Made by a program: the position numbers and the translations under genes. A stretch of DNA of 64,000 bases from Sphingobacteriales bacterium 50-39. Lineage in GTDB: Bacteria > Bacteroidota > Bacteroidia > Chitinophagales > Chitinophagaceae. The stretch's first letter is position 1. Each line of letters begins with the position of its first letter. The notes under the pieces were generated by a model. The model was not told where the DNA came from and did not search any database. It saw only the letters and a list, made by a program, of their open reading frames with translations. Positions 8,564 to 17,614 of this stretch are shown piece after piece. The stretch lies in assembly GCA_001898505.1 (NCBI GenBank), contig MKTZ01000014.1, positions 62,001-126,000 on the forward strand. The letters are read 5' to 3'.

Positions 8564-9384
8564 AAAAGGTCCGTGATTTGCGCCGCCAGCATGTCGATAA
8601 TGAAGACTGCCACGGAAGATGCAACGACGGCGGCATTAGCGGATAATCCAACACTCTCCGTGCCTCTTCGTGCCTGATAGCCGTTGTAACAACCGATGAG
8701 GCCCACCACAAAGCCAAAGAAGAAGGTCTTGATGATGGCGGGCAGGATGTCGATGAAATCAAGGCGGCCAAGGGCCCCGACGAAGAAATGACGCAGGGTC
8801 ATGGTGTCGTGGATATTCATGGCAAGAAACCCTCCGTACATGGCGATGGCGTCGGCTAAGATCGCCAGCAGCGGGATCATCAGCGTGGTCGCCAGCGTTC
8901 TTGTGACCACCAGGTAATGGAAGGGATTGATAGCCGATACTTCCATGGCATCGATTTGCTCCGTTACCTTCATGGCGCCTAATTCCGCCCCCATGCGGGA
9001 CCCTATTTTTCCGCAACAGATGATGGCTGTGATCACGGGGCCTATTTCACGGACGACGGAGACGGAGATCATACCCGGGATCAAGGAAATAGCCCCGAAT
9101 TCCGCCATGGAAGGCCTTGTTTGTATGGTAAGCACCACACCCATGATAAAGGAAGTGAGCCCGATGAGAAAGGTGGATTTATAACCTACCAGGTAGCACT
9201 GATAGAGGATCTCGCGCCATTCATAGGGGGGCTTCACGACCTCCTTAAAAAACCTTCCGGCAAAGACCACCAGGTTGCCTGCGCCATAAAAGAATCGCTG
9301 TAGCTGACCTCTTTTTTCGGTGACGTGTATCTTCGCTCTCTGATATGGATTAAAGCTTGGCGGCATAATAAGATATAGTTTCAA
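8560..9384 (-). CDS. mlaE: MlaE-like ABC transporter permease
   Basis: 274 residues, inner-membrane permease of the MlaE/TRIC family. Family blocks are visible: VVREIGPVITAIICCGKIGSR, ELGAMKVTEQIDAMEV, NPFHYLVVTRTLA and the late FGFVVGLIGCYNGYQARRG. First gene of the mlaEFD operon, which maintains outer-membrane lipid asymmetry in other Gram-negatives. ATG at 9384 is used; ATG at 9366 (MPPSFNPYQRAK) is an alternative. The MlaA, MlaB and MlaC partners are not in this window, as is common in Bacteroidota. Confidence 0.93.
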   Translation of the reverse strand: MKLYLIMPPSFNPYQRAKIHVTEKRGQLQRFFYGAGNLVVFAGRFFKEVVKPPYEWREILYQCYLVGYKSTFLIGLTSFIMGVVLTIQTRPSMAEFGAISLIPGMISVSVVREIGPVITAIICCGKIGSRMGAELGAMKVTEQIDAMEVSAINPFHYLVVTRTLATTLMIPLLAILADAIAMYGGFLAMNIHDTMTLRHFFVGALGRLDFIDILPAIIKTFFFGFVVGLIGCYNGYQARRGTESVGLSANAAVVASSVAVFIIDMLAAQITDLL

Positions 9385-9405
9385 TTATTAATCCAAACCC
9401 CTCTC

Positions 9406-9422
9406 ATGAGCCAAATGCTCAT
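9406..9422. promoter_or_regulatory. Short dyad upstream of the mla operon
   Basis: ATGAGC (9406-9411) and GCTCAT (9417-9422) form a perfect 6-bp inverted repeat with a 5-base centre, 22 bases before the mlaE start. It could be a repressor site; there is no independent support. Confidence 0.3.
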
Positions 9423-9527
9423 ATCCGGCGTAAAACAAGCGTTTTAGCGTATCGGGGCCTTGCCAGTGGCTGAAAAATGTAGAAATACTTCCCCACGTAT
9501 TCACACCTACTGATTTACATTATCGCT

Positions 9528-9535
9528 TACATTTG
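9528..9535 (+). promoter_or_regulatory. Consensus -7 element giving a near-leaderless transcript
   Basis: TACATTTG is a perfect TAnnTTTG match ending 6 bases before the ATG at 9542. Transcription would start at or next to the start codon, so the mRNA would have almost no leader. Confidence 0.45.
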
Positions 9536-9541
9536 TTTGTA

Positions 9542-10174
9542 ATGATATTGATCGTAGATGATAAGCCTGAGGACATTTTTTCGCTAAAGACGATTTTGGA
9601 ATTGCATTCTTTTCCTGCCGATACGGCTTTGAGCGGAGAAGAGGCCTTGAAGAAGATCCTCAGGCATAGCTATGCGCTGATCATATTGGATGTACAGATG
9701 TCGGGGATGGATAGGTTCGAGGTAGCTGATATTCCCATTCTTTTTCTTACAGCGGCCCGGACGGATAAGAAGTTCATCACGAAGGGATATCCTTCGGGCG
9801 GGATGGATTATATCACTAAACCCGTCGATCCGGACATCCTTCTTGAAAAGGTGAAGACATTCTATCGTCTGTATGAGCAGAACAGGGAGCTGGACAGGAT
9901 ACATGCCAGCCTGCGTTCGGAGATAGAGTTGCGAAAAAAAGTGGAAGGCGAGCTACAAGAAGCCATGCGGAAGAAGGATGAATTTATCAGCATTGCAAGC
10001 CATGAGCTGAAGACGCCGCTGACTTCCATCAAGGCCTATGTACAACTGTTGGAGCGGGACATCGGGCCGGCTGATCCTGCCAGGATCTACGTGGAGAGGA
10101 CCCTTGCGCAGGTGCAGAAGCTGAATAGTCTCATTGTCGACCTGCTGGACCTGTCCGGGAAAGCGACAATCTGA
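9542..10174 (+). pseudogene. Degraded response regulator-histidine kinase hybrid
   Basis: 210 residues. It begins as a receiver domain (MILIVDDKPED; phospho-Asp in LIILDVQMSGMD; conserved Lys in YITKPVDPDIL), then a linker and a HisKA dimerisation helix with the H-box ISIASHELKTPL. Two lesions suggest decay. Between RFEVAD and IPILFL about a dozen residues usual in the receiver are missing, and the normal Gly after MD is Arg. The frame then stops right after LLDLSGKATI, where the HATPase domain should begin. Without that domain it cannot autophosphorylate. It may persist as a truncated signalling fragment, but it is best treated as a pseudogene. Confidence 0.7.
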
Positions 10175-10292
10175 AGATAATCTGAAATTAATATGATTTA
10201 AATATTAAACAATGGTTATCATATGATTAATTGCGTTTTGGAGACGGGGGGAACCGGCGGCGGAAGATAATTTCGCTCCCAAAACCAAAACG

Positions 10293-13112
10293 ATGGCATT
10301 TAGATCAAAGAGATGGTTATTCCTTCTCATTCTTCTTTTTTCGATTTCCAATGTATTTGCAGGTGTTATCAAAGGGCATGTCGCGGATGGCAGGACCGGT
10401 GAACCATTGGCGGGCGCTACGGTGCATATCCGGAGCGGCGATCTGTCGATGACCGCGGTGGTGGAGCTGGACGGCTCTTTTATTTTTAAGCGTGTTCCCA
10501 AGGGCGTATATGAGATGGACGTTAGATTCGTAGGATATGGCGTGGTGGAGGAAAAGAAGGTGACCATCGGCAGCGATGAAAGTGTAGACGTGGAGAATAT
10601 CAATCTTCAGGAGCAGGGCAAAGAGTTGCAGGAAGTCCAGGTCAGTGCAGGCGGCGGTGGTTCGGAAGGCGCCAGAAGGCTGGAGCATAAAGCCGACATC
10701 GTACAGAATATTCTTTCCTCCAGGGCCATCGAATTATCTCCGGACCTCACCGTGGGCAATGCTATGGCGAGGATCAGCGGTGTCTCCGTACAGCGGGGCT
10801 CCAGCGGAGAAGGGCGTTACGCTATCATCCGTGGAATGGACCAGCGCTACAACAACGTATTGGTCAACGGGATCAAGATCGCCAGCCCGGATGATAAATA
10901 CCGTTTTGTACCCATGGACCTTTTCCCTTCGGAGCTGCTGGAAAGACTGGAAGTGATCAAGACACTGACGCCGAATATGGAAGGGGATGCCATCGGGGGT
11001 ACGATGAACCTGGTGATGAAGGATGCGCCAAAGGATTTCCTGCTCACGGCCAATATATCCGGAGGCTATTCCACCCTGTTCTCCAAACGCCCGTTCAATG
11101 CTTTTTATCATTCAGGGATCAACCAGCAGAGCCCTGCGGAGATCCATGGGAATAGTTACCAGGCTACGGCTGCCGACTTCTCCCTGTCGAACCTGAAATA
11201 TCACGATATCTCTACACCGATCAATGGATCGGCCGGGGTCACTTTCGGCAATCGCTGGCTCCAGAAAAAGCTGGGATTCATCATTTCCGGAGCTGTCCAA
11301 AACTTCTATCGGGGATCCAATTCACAATACATCATTCCCGACGCCCAGCCCAATGCTATTCTGCCCACCTCGCCTTACTATGCTACTACGCCACAGCAGC
11401 TGAGCGTTTCGGACAAATATGAGCGGCACTATTCGACACAGACTACCCGCATCGGTCTCAACAATAAGATCGATTATGTTTTCAACAGCCATAATAAGAT
11501 CTCGCTGTATAACTTTTATGTACACCAGGATGAGTTCCAGTCGAGGATGACACCTGATACTACTTTGGGTGTAAACTCCGGCAACGGCAGCTATACCATG
11601 AAATATGAGAACAGGAGCACCTGGACCATTCAGAATATCTATAATGCCACCCTGCAGGGCAGCCACGAGCTGAGCAGCAAGGTCCGGCTGGAATGGACCG
11701 GTTCTTTCTCCGATGCACATAAGAAGTTGCCGGATCAGGCATCGAACAGCTTTGATGGGGGAGTTGTATATGATTCTACCGGGAAAAATACAGTAAAGAA
11801 CGACTCTACCGGCGGCAGCATGACCAGGGTCTGGGCGCACAACTCGGACAAAGACTGGTCTGGTTATGCCAATCTTTTCTTTACTCCTGCCATTGCGCAC
11901 AGGGCGGTGGAGTTCGAAACAGGAGGCATGTACAGGTACAAGACGAGGGATGCGTACTATAACCAGTATGATCTGCAGGCCAAATCATCGACCCAGGAAG
12001 CTCATTCGCTGGATTCCGTGGCCTTTGTGTTCCCCCAACCCGATAAGGGTACAGGCAATATTACTGCCGTCAGCGGTAATAATTATGTCGCTCATGAAAA
12101 GATCGCCGCCGGATTCATCCAGGCCAAGTTCATGCTGACACATGACTTGCAGGTAATGGGCGGTGTAAGGGTGGAAGATACACACGAAGACTATACCACC
12201 AACCTGCCTTTCAATTCGGACGAGGGATATGGCGCCATCCATTATACAGATGTGCTTCCCAGCGCGCACCTGAAATATGCGCTGGATCGTCAGCGGAATA
12301 TTCGCCTGTCCTATTATAAATCCATCAGCCGTCCCTCCTTTTCGGAACTGGCTCCTTATACCTACCCGGGAGAGTATTTTACGGAATTGGGCAATCCCTT
12401 GCTGAAACATACACGGGCTGATAATTTCGACCTTCGTTATGAATGGTTCCCCGGGCTGGCGGACCAGCTTCTGCTCGGCGCCTTTTACAAGACCCTGCAG
12501 AACCCCATTGAATATTTTGTGGTTCGCAATGGTCCTCCCAGCAGCAACTTCATCAAGCCGCAGAATGGCAGCAATGCCACCAACTATGGCATCGAGGCTG
12601 TATTTACCAAGTACTTCGGAATGTTCGGTATTTCGTTGAACTATACCTATACCCATTCCCGCGTCACTACCCCCAAGCTCTTCTATCACTATGTAGGATC
12701 GACTATTCATACGGACACGGTCGATCAGACCAGGCCCTTACAGGGACAGGCCGATCATATCGGGAACCTCTCTTTACTTTTTAAAGACCCGAAAGCGGGG
12801 CTGGACCTTCAGCTCGCCCTGTCGTACACCGGAGACCGCATTGCACAGGTACAGCAGTATGTGAACGAGGACCTCTGGGATAAGGCCTATGTTCAGCTGG
12901 ACTTTTCCGGAGAGAAAAGATTGTCCAGGCGGTTTTATTTCTTTGCCAAGATCACCAACCTGCTGAACTCTCCGCACCAGCTGTATATGAAGTTCCCCTA
13001 TGCCAGGGTACAGGAGCAGCCGCTGTCCTACCAGAGCAAGAGCAGCATTACGATCATGGAAAGGGATTATTACAACATCGGGATCTTAGGAGGATTCCGG
13101 TATAAATTCTAA
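10293..13112 (+). CDS. TonB-dependent outer-membrane receptor with carboxypeptidase-like N-terminal domain
   Basis: 939 residues: a signal peptide (MAFRSKRWLFLLILLFSISNVFA), a carboxypeptidase D regulatory-like beta-sandwich (about 25-110, GVIKGHVADGRTGEPLAGATV), a plug domain (about 130-250, AIIRGMDQRYNNVLVNG) and a long C-terminal beta-barrel ending in Phe (GILGGFRYKF). It should import a substrate using TonB energy. It is not of the SusC subtype (no TTKKG-type plug end) and is followed by a beta-helix lipoprotein and a secreted phosphoesterase, so a phosphorus-containing polymer or nucleotide-like substrate is plausible; this is inference. Repeat copy C separates it from the next gene. Confidence 0.92.
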   Translation: MAFRSKRWLFLLILLFSISNVFAGVIKGHVADGRTGEPLAGATVHIRSGDLSMTAVVELDGSFIFKRVPKGVYEMDVRFVGYGVVEEKKVTIGSDESVDVENINLQEQGKELQEVQVSAGGGGSEGARRLEHKADIVQNILSSRAIELSPDLTVGNAMARISGVSVQRGSSGEGRYAIIRGMDQRYNNVLVNGIKIASPDDKYRFVPMDLFPSELLERLEVIKTLTPNMEGDAIGGTMNLVMKDAPKDFLLTANISGGYSTLFSKRPFNAFYHSGINQQSPAEIHGNSYQATAADFSLSNLKYHDISTPINGSAGVTFGNRWLQKKLGFIISGAVQNFYRGSNSQYIIPDAQPNAILPTSPYYATTPQQLSVSDKYERHYSTQTTRIGLNNKIDYVFNSHNKISLYNFYVHQDEFQSRMTPDTTLGVNSGNGSYTMKYENRSTWTIQNIYNATLQGSHELSSKVRLEWTGSFSDAHKKLPDQASNSFDGGVVYDSTGKNTVKNDSTGGSMTRVWAHNSDKDWSGYANLFFTPAIAHRAVEFETGGMYRYKTRDAYYNQYDLQAKSSTQEAHSLDSVAFVFPQPDKGTGNITAVSGNNYVAHEKIAAGFIQAKFMLTHDLQVMGGVRVEDTHEDYTTNLPFNSDEGYGAIHYTDVLPSAHLKYALDRQRNIRLSYYKSISRPSFSELAPYTYPGEYFTELGNPLLKHTRADNFDLRYEWFPGLADQLLLGAFYKTLQNPIEYFVVRNGPPSSNFIKPQNGSNATNYGIEAVFTKYFGMFGISLNYTYTHSRVTTPKLFYHYVGSTIHTDTVDQTRPLQGQADHIGNLSLLFKDPKAGLDLQLALSYTGDRIAQVQQYVNEDLWDKAYVQLDFSGEKRLSRRFYFFAKITNLLNSPHQLYMKFPYARVQEQPLSYQSKSSITIMERDYYNIGILGGFRYKF

Positions 13113-13120
13113 AACAAAAC

Positions 13121-13209
13121 GAACCGGAGGTTCGTTGTCCGAAGGACAGACATTAGCCATATGCGGGAATAGGGCTATATTTCTGACAAGACCAATTCCC
13201 GCACTTTTA
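13121..13209 (+). repeat. Dispersed palindromic repeat, copy C
   Basis: It has three hairpins: GAACC-GGA-GGTTC (13121-13133), GTCC-GAA-GGAC (13137-13147) and GCGGGAATAGG (13163-13173) against CCAATTCCCGC (13192-13202, one mismatch). It starts 9 bases after the TonB receptor stop and lies between two co-directional genes, so it is probably transcribed as an intercistronic RNA structure. Confidence 0.8.
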
Positions 13210-13230
13210 CTAAGCTTACAAAAAATATTT

Positions 13231-14670
13231 ATGCGAAAAATAATTAGTTATGCTCTTTTGCTCCTGGCAGTTTATGGCATTGCGGGGTGTAGTAAATGGG
13301 CGGAAGAAAAAGCGAATATCTACCATACCGTCTACCTGCCCGGGAAAACGGTCAGTGATGCTGCCCCGCTGGCCGGTTCCATCAAAGGAACGATGCAGGC
13401 CGGAAAGACCTATACCATCGACAGTGACGTCTATATCAACCAGGGGGATACGCTGATGATCCAGCAGGGCGTCACGTTGAATTTTAAAAATGGTTCCGGG
13501 ATGGTAGTATTAGGCTCCCTTTTTAGCGTTGGTTCGCAGGCTGCTCCGATCTATATGACCGTACCGGGTGTGACGAGGAATGATGCTCCCGGTCTGGACC
13601 CAACCACCGATCCTGCCCACCAGGGGCTTTGGAGAGGTATCATCGGCGGGACCACTTGTCCTGCAATGGTGCTTAAATGGACCCATATCGACTTTGCCGG
13701 CAATCCGGAAGGGGCCGTCATTGCAAAAAACCCTGCTGTTAACGAGAGCGCCGGAACTTCTTTTTGCATCCTGTTCCAGAACTACAAAGGTTATTTCGTC
13801 ATGGAAGACAGCTGGGTCTATGGCGGGACAGACGACGCGATGCGTATTTCCAACGGCAAGGTCCATATATTCAGGAATACATTTGAAAAGCCGGGCGGTG
13901 GCGGCGGTGGTGACTGCGTGAATATGAAAGGAGGCACCGTAGGTACTGTCGCCTATAATTTCTTTATCGCCACGGCCTATAATGGACAGAAGCTTTCCAA
14001 TAAAGGGCAGCCCGCGGGCGCCCCTCAGGCAAATGTCGTGATGTATAACAGCACTTTTGTCAATTGCGGCGCGCAGGTGCAGCCCGGTCAGCGCGGTTCC
14101 ACCATCGACTATGAACAGGGGGCGGCAGGAGCCTACTACAACAATGTAGCCATCAACTGCCGCGTAGGCTATCGGGTGGTCAACAATCCTGCTGCGGATA
14201 CTACCCATCTCTCTTATGGATATAACTATCAATGGGCGGATTCCCTGAATGTAGCCGACCAGTTCTTTACGTGGGGGCCTGTCTGCACTATTCCCCAGAC
14301 CACGGATCTGCCGTTGCCATCCTCTTATCTGCCGGCAGGCTGGAACTATGAGAGCCCTACGGCCACTTATGACGGAGGAACGTCCTCCTACAGCGGGGGA
14401 GCCGCCGTGCAGAAGATGAATCCTCTGTTCGTCAATTACCCCCTTCCTGCCAACAACCACGGTTTTGCTCCCTGGCAGAACACTGCGATCGGGAGCTTTG
14501 ATTTCCGCCTGCAGCCTACTTCTCCTCTCATCGGGAAAGGATATACGGGTGTTCAGCCCCAGGTAGTGGTGCCGCTGGACCTTACCTATGGCGCTTCGGA
14601 GGTGACCCCTCCCGGAGCCGATCTGGGCTGTTTTCAATCGAATGGAAAAGGTAATCAACACCATCCTTAA
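13231..14670 (+). CDS. Right-handed beta-helix lipoprotein
   Basis: 479 residues. It has a lipoprotein signal peptide with lipobox (LAVYGIAGCSKW). The body resembles a right-handed parallel beta-helix: repeated Gly/Asn-rich turns such as VLKWTHIDFAG, IFRNTFEKPGGG, VAYNFFI and VVMYNSTFVNCG. Such folds usually bind or cleave polysaccharides, but no catalytic signature is obvious, so a surface substrate-binding role is as likely. ATG at 13231 (MRKIISYALLLL) is the start; the frame upstream only reads through repeat copy C. It sits between the TonB receptor and a secreted metallophosphoesterase in the same direction, suggesting a joint uptake function. Confidence 0.82.
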   Translation: MRKIISYALLLLAVYGIAGCSKWAEEKANIYHTVYLPGKTVSDAAPLAGSIKGTMQAGKTYTIDSDVYINQGDTLMIQQGVTLNFKNGSGMVVLGSLFSVGSQAAPIYMTVPGVTRNDAPGLDPTTDPAHQGLWRGIIGGTTCPAMVLKWTHIDFAGNPEGAVIAKNPAVNESAGTSFCILFQNYKGYFVMEDSWVYGGTDDAMRISNGKVHIFRNTFEKPGGGGGGDCVNMKGGTVGTVAYNFFIATAYNGQKLSNKGQPAGAPQANVVMYNSTFVNCGAQVQPGQRGSTIDYEQGAAGAYYNNVAINCRVGYRVVNNPAADTTHLSYGYNYQWADSLNVADQFFTWGPVCTIPQTTDLPLPSSYLPAGWNYESPTATYDGGTSSYSGGAAVQKMNPLFVNYPLPANNHGFAPWQNTAIGSFDFRLQPTSPLIGKGYTGVQPQVVVPLDLTYGASEVTPPGADLGCFQSNGKGNQHHP

Positions 14671-14692
14671 GATCGTATCTTTAAGATCGTAT
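14667..14692 (+). repeat. 14-bp tandem duplication at a gene junction
   Basis: TTAAGATCGTAT occurs at 14667-14678 and again at 14681-14692. The first copy covers the stop codon of the beta-helix lipoprotein gene and the second runs into the start codon of the metallophosphoesterase gene. It looks like a recent replication slippage event. Confidence 0.7.
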
Positions 14693-15779
14693 GAGCAGAA
14701 TATTCACGGCCATCCTGTCTCTTCTGGTATTCACCTCCAGGGGGCAGGATGGTGTTTTACATATCGTCCTCACGTCCGATGTGCACTATGGCATCATCCG
14801 TCCTCATTTTCGAGGCGCGGACAATGTGTCCGCGGATGTGGTGAATAGAGGGCTGATTCGGGCGGTGCGGACTCTTGGCGGGGTAGTAGGTCCTATCGAC
14901 GGGGTGATCATTACGGGCGATATTGCCAACAGGCAGGAAAAAGGAGTGCAGTCTGCCGCCGTGTCCTGGCATCAGTTCGAGGACGACTGGTCGGCGCTGG
15001 ATACCCGGACCGCAAAGGGGGAGCGTACACCGTTATGGCTGTTGCCGGGCAATCACGATGCCTCCGACGCCATAGGATATCATAAGCCCATGCATCCTGC
15101 CCGGGATGCCTCCTCGATGGCGGGCATATATAATTACATGCTGCATCCTGCTGTAGCGAGGACAAAGAAAAGCTATGATTACAGCCGGGACAAGGTGCAT
15201 TATAAACGGGACATCGGGGGCGTGCATATGCTGTTCCTCAACCTTTGGCCCGACTCGGCAGAGCGCACCTGGATGGACAGGGATCTCGATACATTGAAGC
15301 CCGGTACGCCCGTGCTGCTTTTTGCCCATTCGATACCCGATGTGGAGGCGCGGTTCTTTACAAATCCGAATGGAGATCATGATATCGACAGCGCCGACAG
15401 GTTCGAGAACCTGCTGCCGGAGATATTCAGCGATGGGACGCGGATCGAAGTTCCTGCGCTGGCTGAGCAGCGGGGGTTTGTCGCCTGGCTGAAAAAGCAT
15501 CCTGCCGTCAAAGCCTATTTTCATGGCCATAACAACAACAACGAATTCTACCAGTGGCATGGGCCCGACAACGATATCTCACTCCCATGTTTCCGGGTGG
15601 ATTCGCCTATGAAGGGCAAGTACTCCGCCCACGATGAGACGCAATTATCTTTTCAATTGATAACCATTGACACCTCCGCCATGACCATGACCGTGCGGGA
15701 ATGTCTTTGGAACAGCGTGCCTTCCGACCCTTCTGTTCTCAAGTGGGGTGATGAAACAAAGCTGAGCCTTCAGAAATAG
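14691..15779 (+). CDS. Secreted calcineurin-like metallophosphoesterase
   Basis: 362 residues with an N-terminal signal peptide (FTAILSLLVFTSRGQ). The metallophosphoesterase core motifs are visible: LTSDVHYG (metal Asp/His), VIITGDIAN, LPGNHDA (Asn-His-Asp) and a late AYFHGHNNNNE (Gly-His). It should hydrolyse phosphate mono- or diesters outside the cytoplasm. Third gene of the TonB receptor / beta-helix lipoprotein group, with the start codon 20 bases after the previous stop. Its last 10 bases overlap the convergent acyltransferase gene. Confidence 0.88.
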   Translation: MSRIFTAILSLLVFTSRGQDGVLHIVLTSDVHYGIIRPHFRGADNVSADVVNRGLIRAVRTLGGVVGPIDGVIITGDIANRQEKGVQSAAVSWHQFEDDWSALDTRTAKGERTPLWLLPGNHDASDAIGYHKPMHPARDASSMAGIYNYMLHPAVARTKKSYDYSRDKVHYKRDIGGVHMLFLNLWPDSAERTWMDRDLDTLKPGTPVLLFAHSIPDVEARFFTNPNGDHDIDSADRFENLLPEIFSDGTRIEVPALAEQRGFVAWLKKHPAVKAYFHGHNNNNEFYQWHGPDNDISLPCFRVDSPMKGKYSAHDETQLSFQLITIDTSAMTMTVRECLWNSVPSDPSVLKWGDETKLSLQK

Positions 15780-16990
15780 CTCAACCATTTTTTCTCCGCC
15801 TGGTGCGCCCGTTTGTATTCGCTAAAGCGGAGACAGAGGGGATACAGGAGCAATGTTACCACTATCCATACCAGGTACACTACCCAAAGGGAGAACCCAT
15901 ATCCTCTCAACTGTGCATTGGCCGTCACCCAGGTGGTGAGGTTTACCATATCCGCTGCGGAGTGATTCGATAACATGGCCGCGAGAATGGCTATTCCATG
16001 TATCAGCGGGATATGGAGCAGGTAGAAGAACATGGGAACCCTGCCAAAGACCGTTATCTTACTGGTGAGTTTATTCAGCGGGCGCTCCGCATACGCCAGA
16101 AAGAGCAGGGCAGGGCCGAGGGTCATGAGTGCGTATAAAAGAGAGGGCGGGTATTTAGTCGTATTTACAAAAGAAAAAAGGGTAAAGAGAAAATTCTTTT
16201 GTGCGGACCAGTGAGAAGCGTCGCCGTACGCGTTCGTCCAGCGAAGGATGATAAAGAAGAGGATGGCGCCGATGCCCAGATTGCGAAGCGTTCTTTTCCG
16301 GACCGCGGGGTCTGCGTCCGGTGCGTACAGGCTTCCCAGGCAGTAGCCTAAAGTGATGATGCCTATCCAGGGAAGGACCGGGTAGCCCACGATGGGGTTG
16401 AAGGGACCGAAATGGAAGCCGGCGAAATTGGGCTGATGAAGCACCGACCATATGAAGGCCGGGGCATTGTTGCCATTTACAAGCACTGTATCGAAGGCGT
16501 TGTGACCGGCTATGAGGACTATCCCCAGGAGCAGGAGAATAGGGCGTGGCAGATGGATCAGCAGGGAGAGGATCATCATGCTGATGCCAAAGGCCCAGAT
16601 CACCTGCAGGATAAATGCGGGGTAGTGTGGGTTAAAGGTCCATTCGAGCGTGACGATAAAGAGCTCGACGATGACCAGCCAGAGCCCTCTTGTAAAGAGG
16701 AAGAAGGAGAGGGCTTTGCGGCCATTCTTCAGGCCGTAGAGACAGGCCGAGACGCCCGCCAGCAGCATGAAGACCGGAGCACAGAAGTGGGTGATCCATC
16801 GGGTGAGGAAGATGGGGGCCGTAGTATGTTGCAAATCAGTGGGATCATAGATGTACGAATAGGCGTGGAAATAGTCACGGACATGGTCCAGCGCCATGAT
16901 GATCATGATGGCGCCGCGCAGGAGGTCGATGGATTCGATACGCCGGCTTTTGACGGCCGCAAGGGGAGCAGCCATAACGGTAGTGGGCAT
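15770..16990 (-). CDS. DUF1624-type membrane acyltransferase (heparan-alpha-glucosaminide N-acetyltransferase-like)
   Basis: About 406 residues with around ten hydrophobic segments. The N-terminal RRIESIDLLRGAIMIIMALDHVRDYF block is characteristic of the DUF1624/HGSNAT group, in which acetyl groups are passed from cytoplasmic acetyl-CoA to a sugar amino group across the membrane. The substrate here is unknown. ATG at 16990 (MPTTVMAAPLA) is preferred to 17035. It stands alone on the minus strand and converges on the metallophosphoesterase gene with a 10-base overlap. A related DUF5009 protein is at 28532. Confidence 0.85.
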   Translation of the reverse strand: MPTTVMAAPLAAVKSRRIESIDLLRGAIMIIMALDHVRDYFHAYSYIYDPTDLQHTTAPIFLTRWITHFCAPVFMLLAGVSACLYGLKNGRKALSFFLFTRGLWLVIVELFIVTLEWTFNPHYPAFILQVIWAFGISMMILSLLIHLPRPILLLLGIVLIAGHNAFDTVLVNGNNAPAFIWSVLHQPNFAGFHFGPFNPIVGYPVLPWIGIITLGYCLGSLYAPDADPAVRKRTLRNLGIGAILFFIILRWTNAYGDASHWSAQKNFLFTLFSFVNTTKYPPSLLYALMTLGPALLFLAYAERPLNKLTSKITVFGRVPMFFYLLHIPLIHGIAILAAMLSNHSAADMVNLTTWVTANAQLRGYGFSLWVVYLVWIVVTLLLYPLCLRFSEYKRAHQAEKKWLSYF

Positions 16991-17157
16991 TGTAGCATTA
17001 AGTTTTAGTTGGACAATGTGGTAAAAATTCAGCAAAGGTCACATTGTTCCCCAAACTTAATATTTTTAGAATTAAATGCGGTATAATATTTGGTTGGCCG
17101 AATAAAATTCGTGCTAAACGGTAGCGCAAGACCTGGGACCTGGAGTTTTAACAGGGA

Positions 17158-17535
17158 TTAGCCCTGAGGCACCGCCTGGCCGAGGGCTATCTGGACGATG
17201 GCTTCCAACTCAGTGATATCGAATGGTTTTTGTAGAAAATAATCCGCATTTGCCTCCTGGGCCAGCTGGGTGACATTGTTGTTGGCGCTGAAGAAGATGA
17301 CCGGGATGTTGTGGAGGTCCTGGGTATTTTTTAATTCTTTGGTTGCTTCTACGCCGCCGGGGCCGGGTATCCAATTGTCCATAAGGATCACATCCGGCTG
17401 GCAGGCCCTGACCCGGTCGACGATCTGGTTGGAGCTATCGAGGGTGGAAACGTCGAATCCTTTCTTTTTTAGTACGATGGAGCATATTTGAAGTATGTCT
17501 ATATCGTCGTCCAGTATCAATACTTTCTTATTCAT
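17158..17535 (-). CDS. Single-domain response regulator (CheY-like)
   Basis: 125 residues, a receiver domain alone. The acidic pair is in LILDDDIDI, the phospho-Asp in VILMDNWIPG and the conserved Lys in FLQKPFD. With no output domain it must act by protein contact, for example in a phosphorelay. No kinase is adjacent, so its partner is unknown. Confidence 0.92.
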   Translation of the reverse strand: MNKKVLILDDDIDILQICSIVLKKKGFDVSTLDSSNQIVDRVRACQPDVILMDNWIPGPGGVEATKELKNTQDLHNIPVIFFSANNNVTQLAQEANADYFLQKPFDITELEAIVQIALGQAVPQG

Positions 17536-17575
17536 GTCGAAACTATGCTATGCTAAATGTTGCATAAAATTTCGT

Positions 17576-17602
17576 GCCATCCCGCTGGTGAGGCGGGATG
17601 GC
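17576..17602 (-). terminator. Strong hairpin downstream of the YceI cluster
   Basis: GCCATCCCGC (17576-17585) and GCGGGATGGC (17593-17602) form a perfect 10-bp stem with a 7-base loop, 12 bases past the stop of the gene at 17615. On the minus strand the following sequence is only weakly T-rich, so it may stabilise the mRNA end rather than act as a classic terminator. Confidence 0.5.
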
Positions 17603-17614
17603 CGATACTGTATC

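Noticed and set aside
13135-13230. N-terminal extension of the beta-helix lipoprotein
   Set aside because: The extra 32 residues are encoded by repeat copy C; the lipoprotein signal peptide begins at 13231.
11985-14664. Long minus-strand open frames opposite the TonB receptor and beta-helix genes
   Set aside because: They mirror high-GC third positions of the real genes and contain no recognisable domain.
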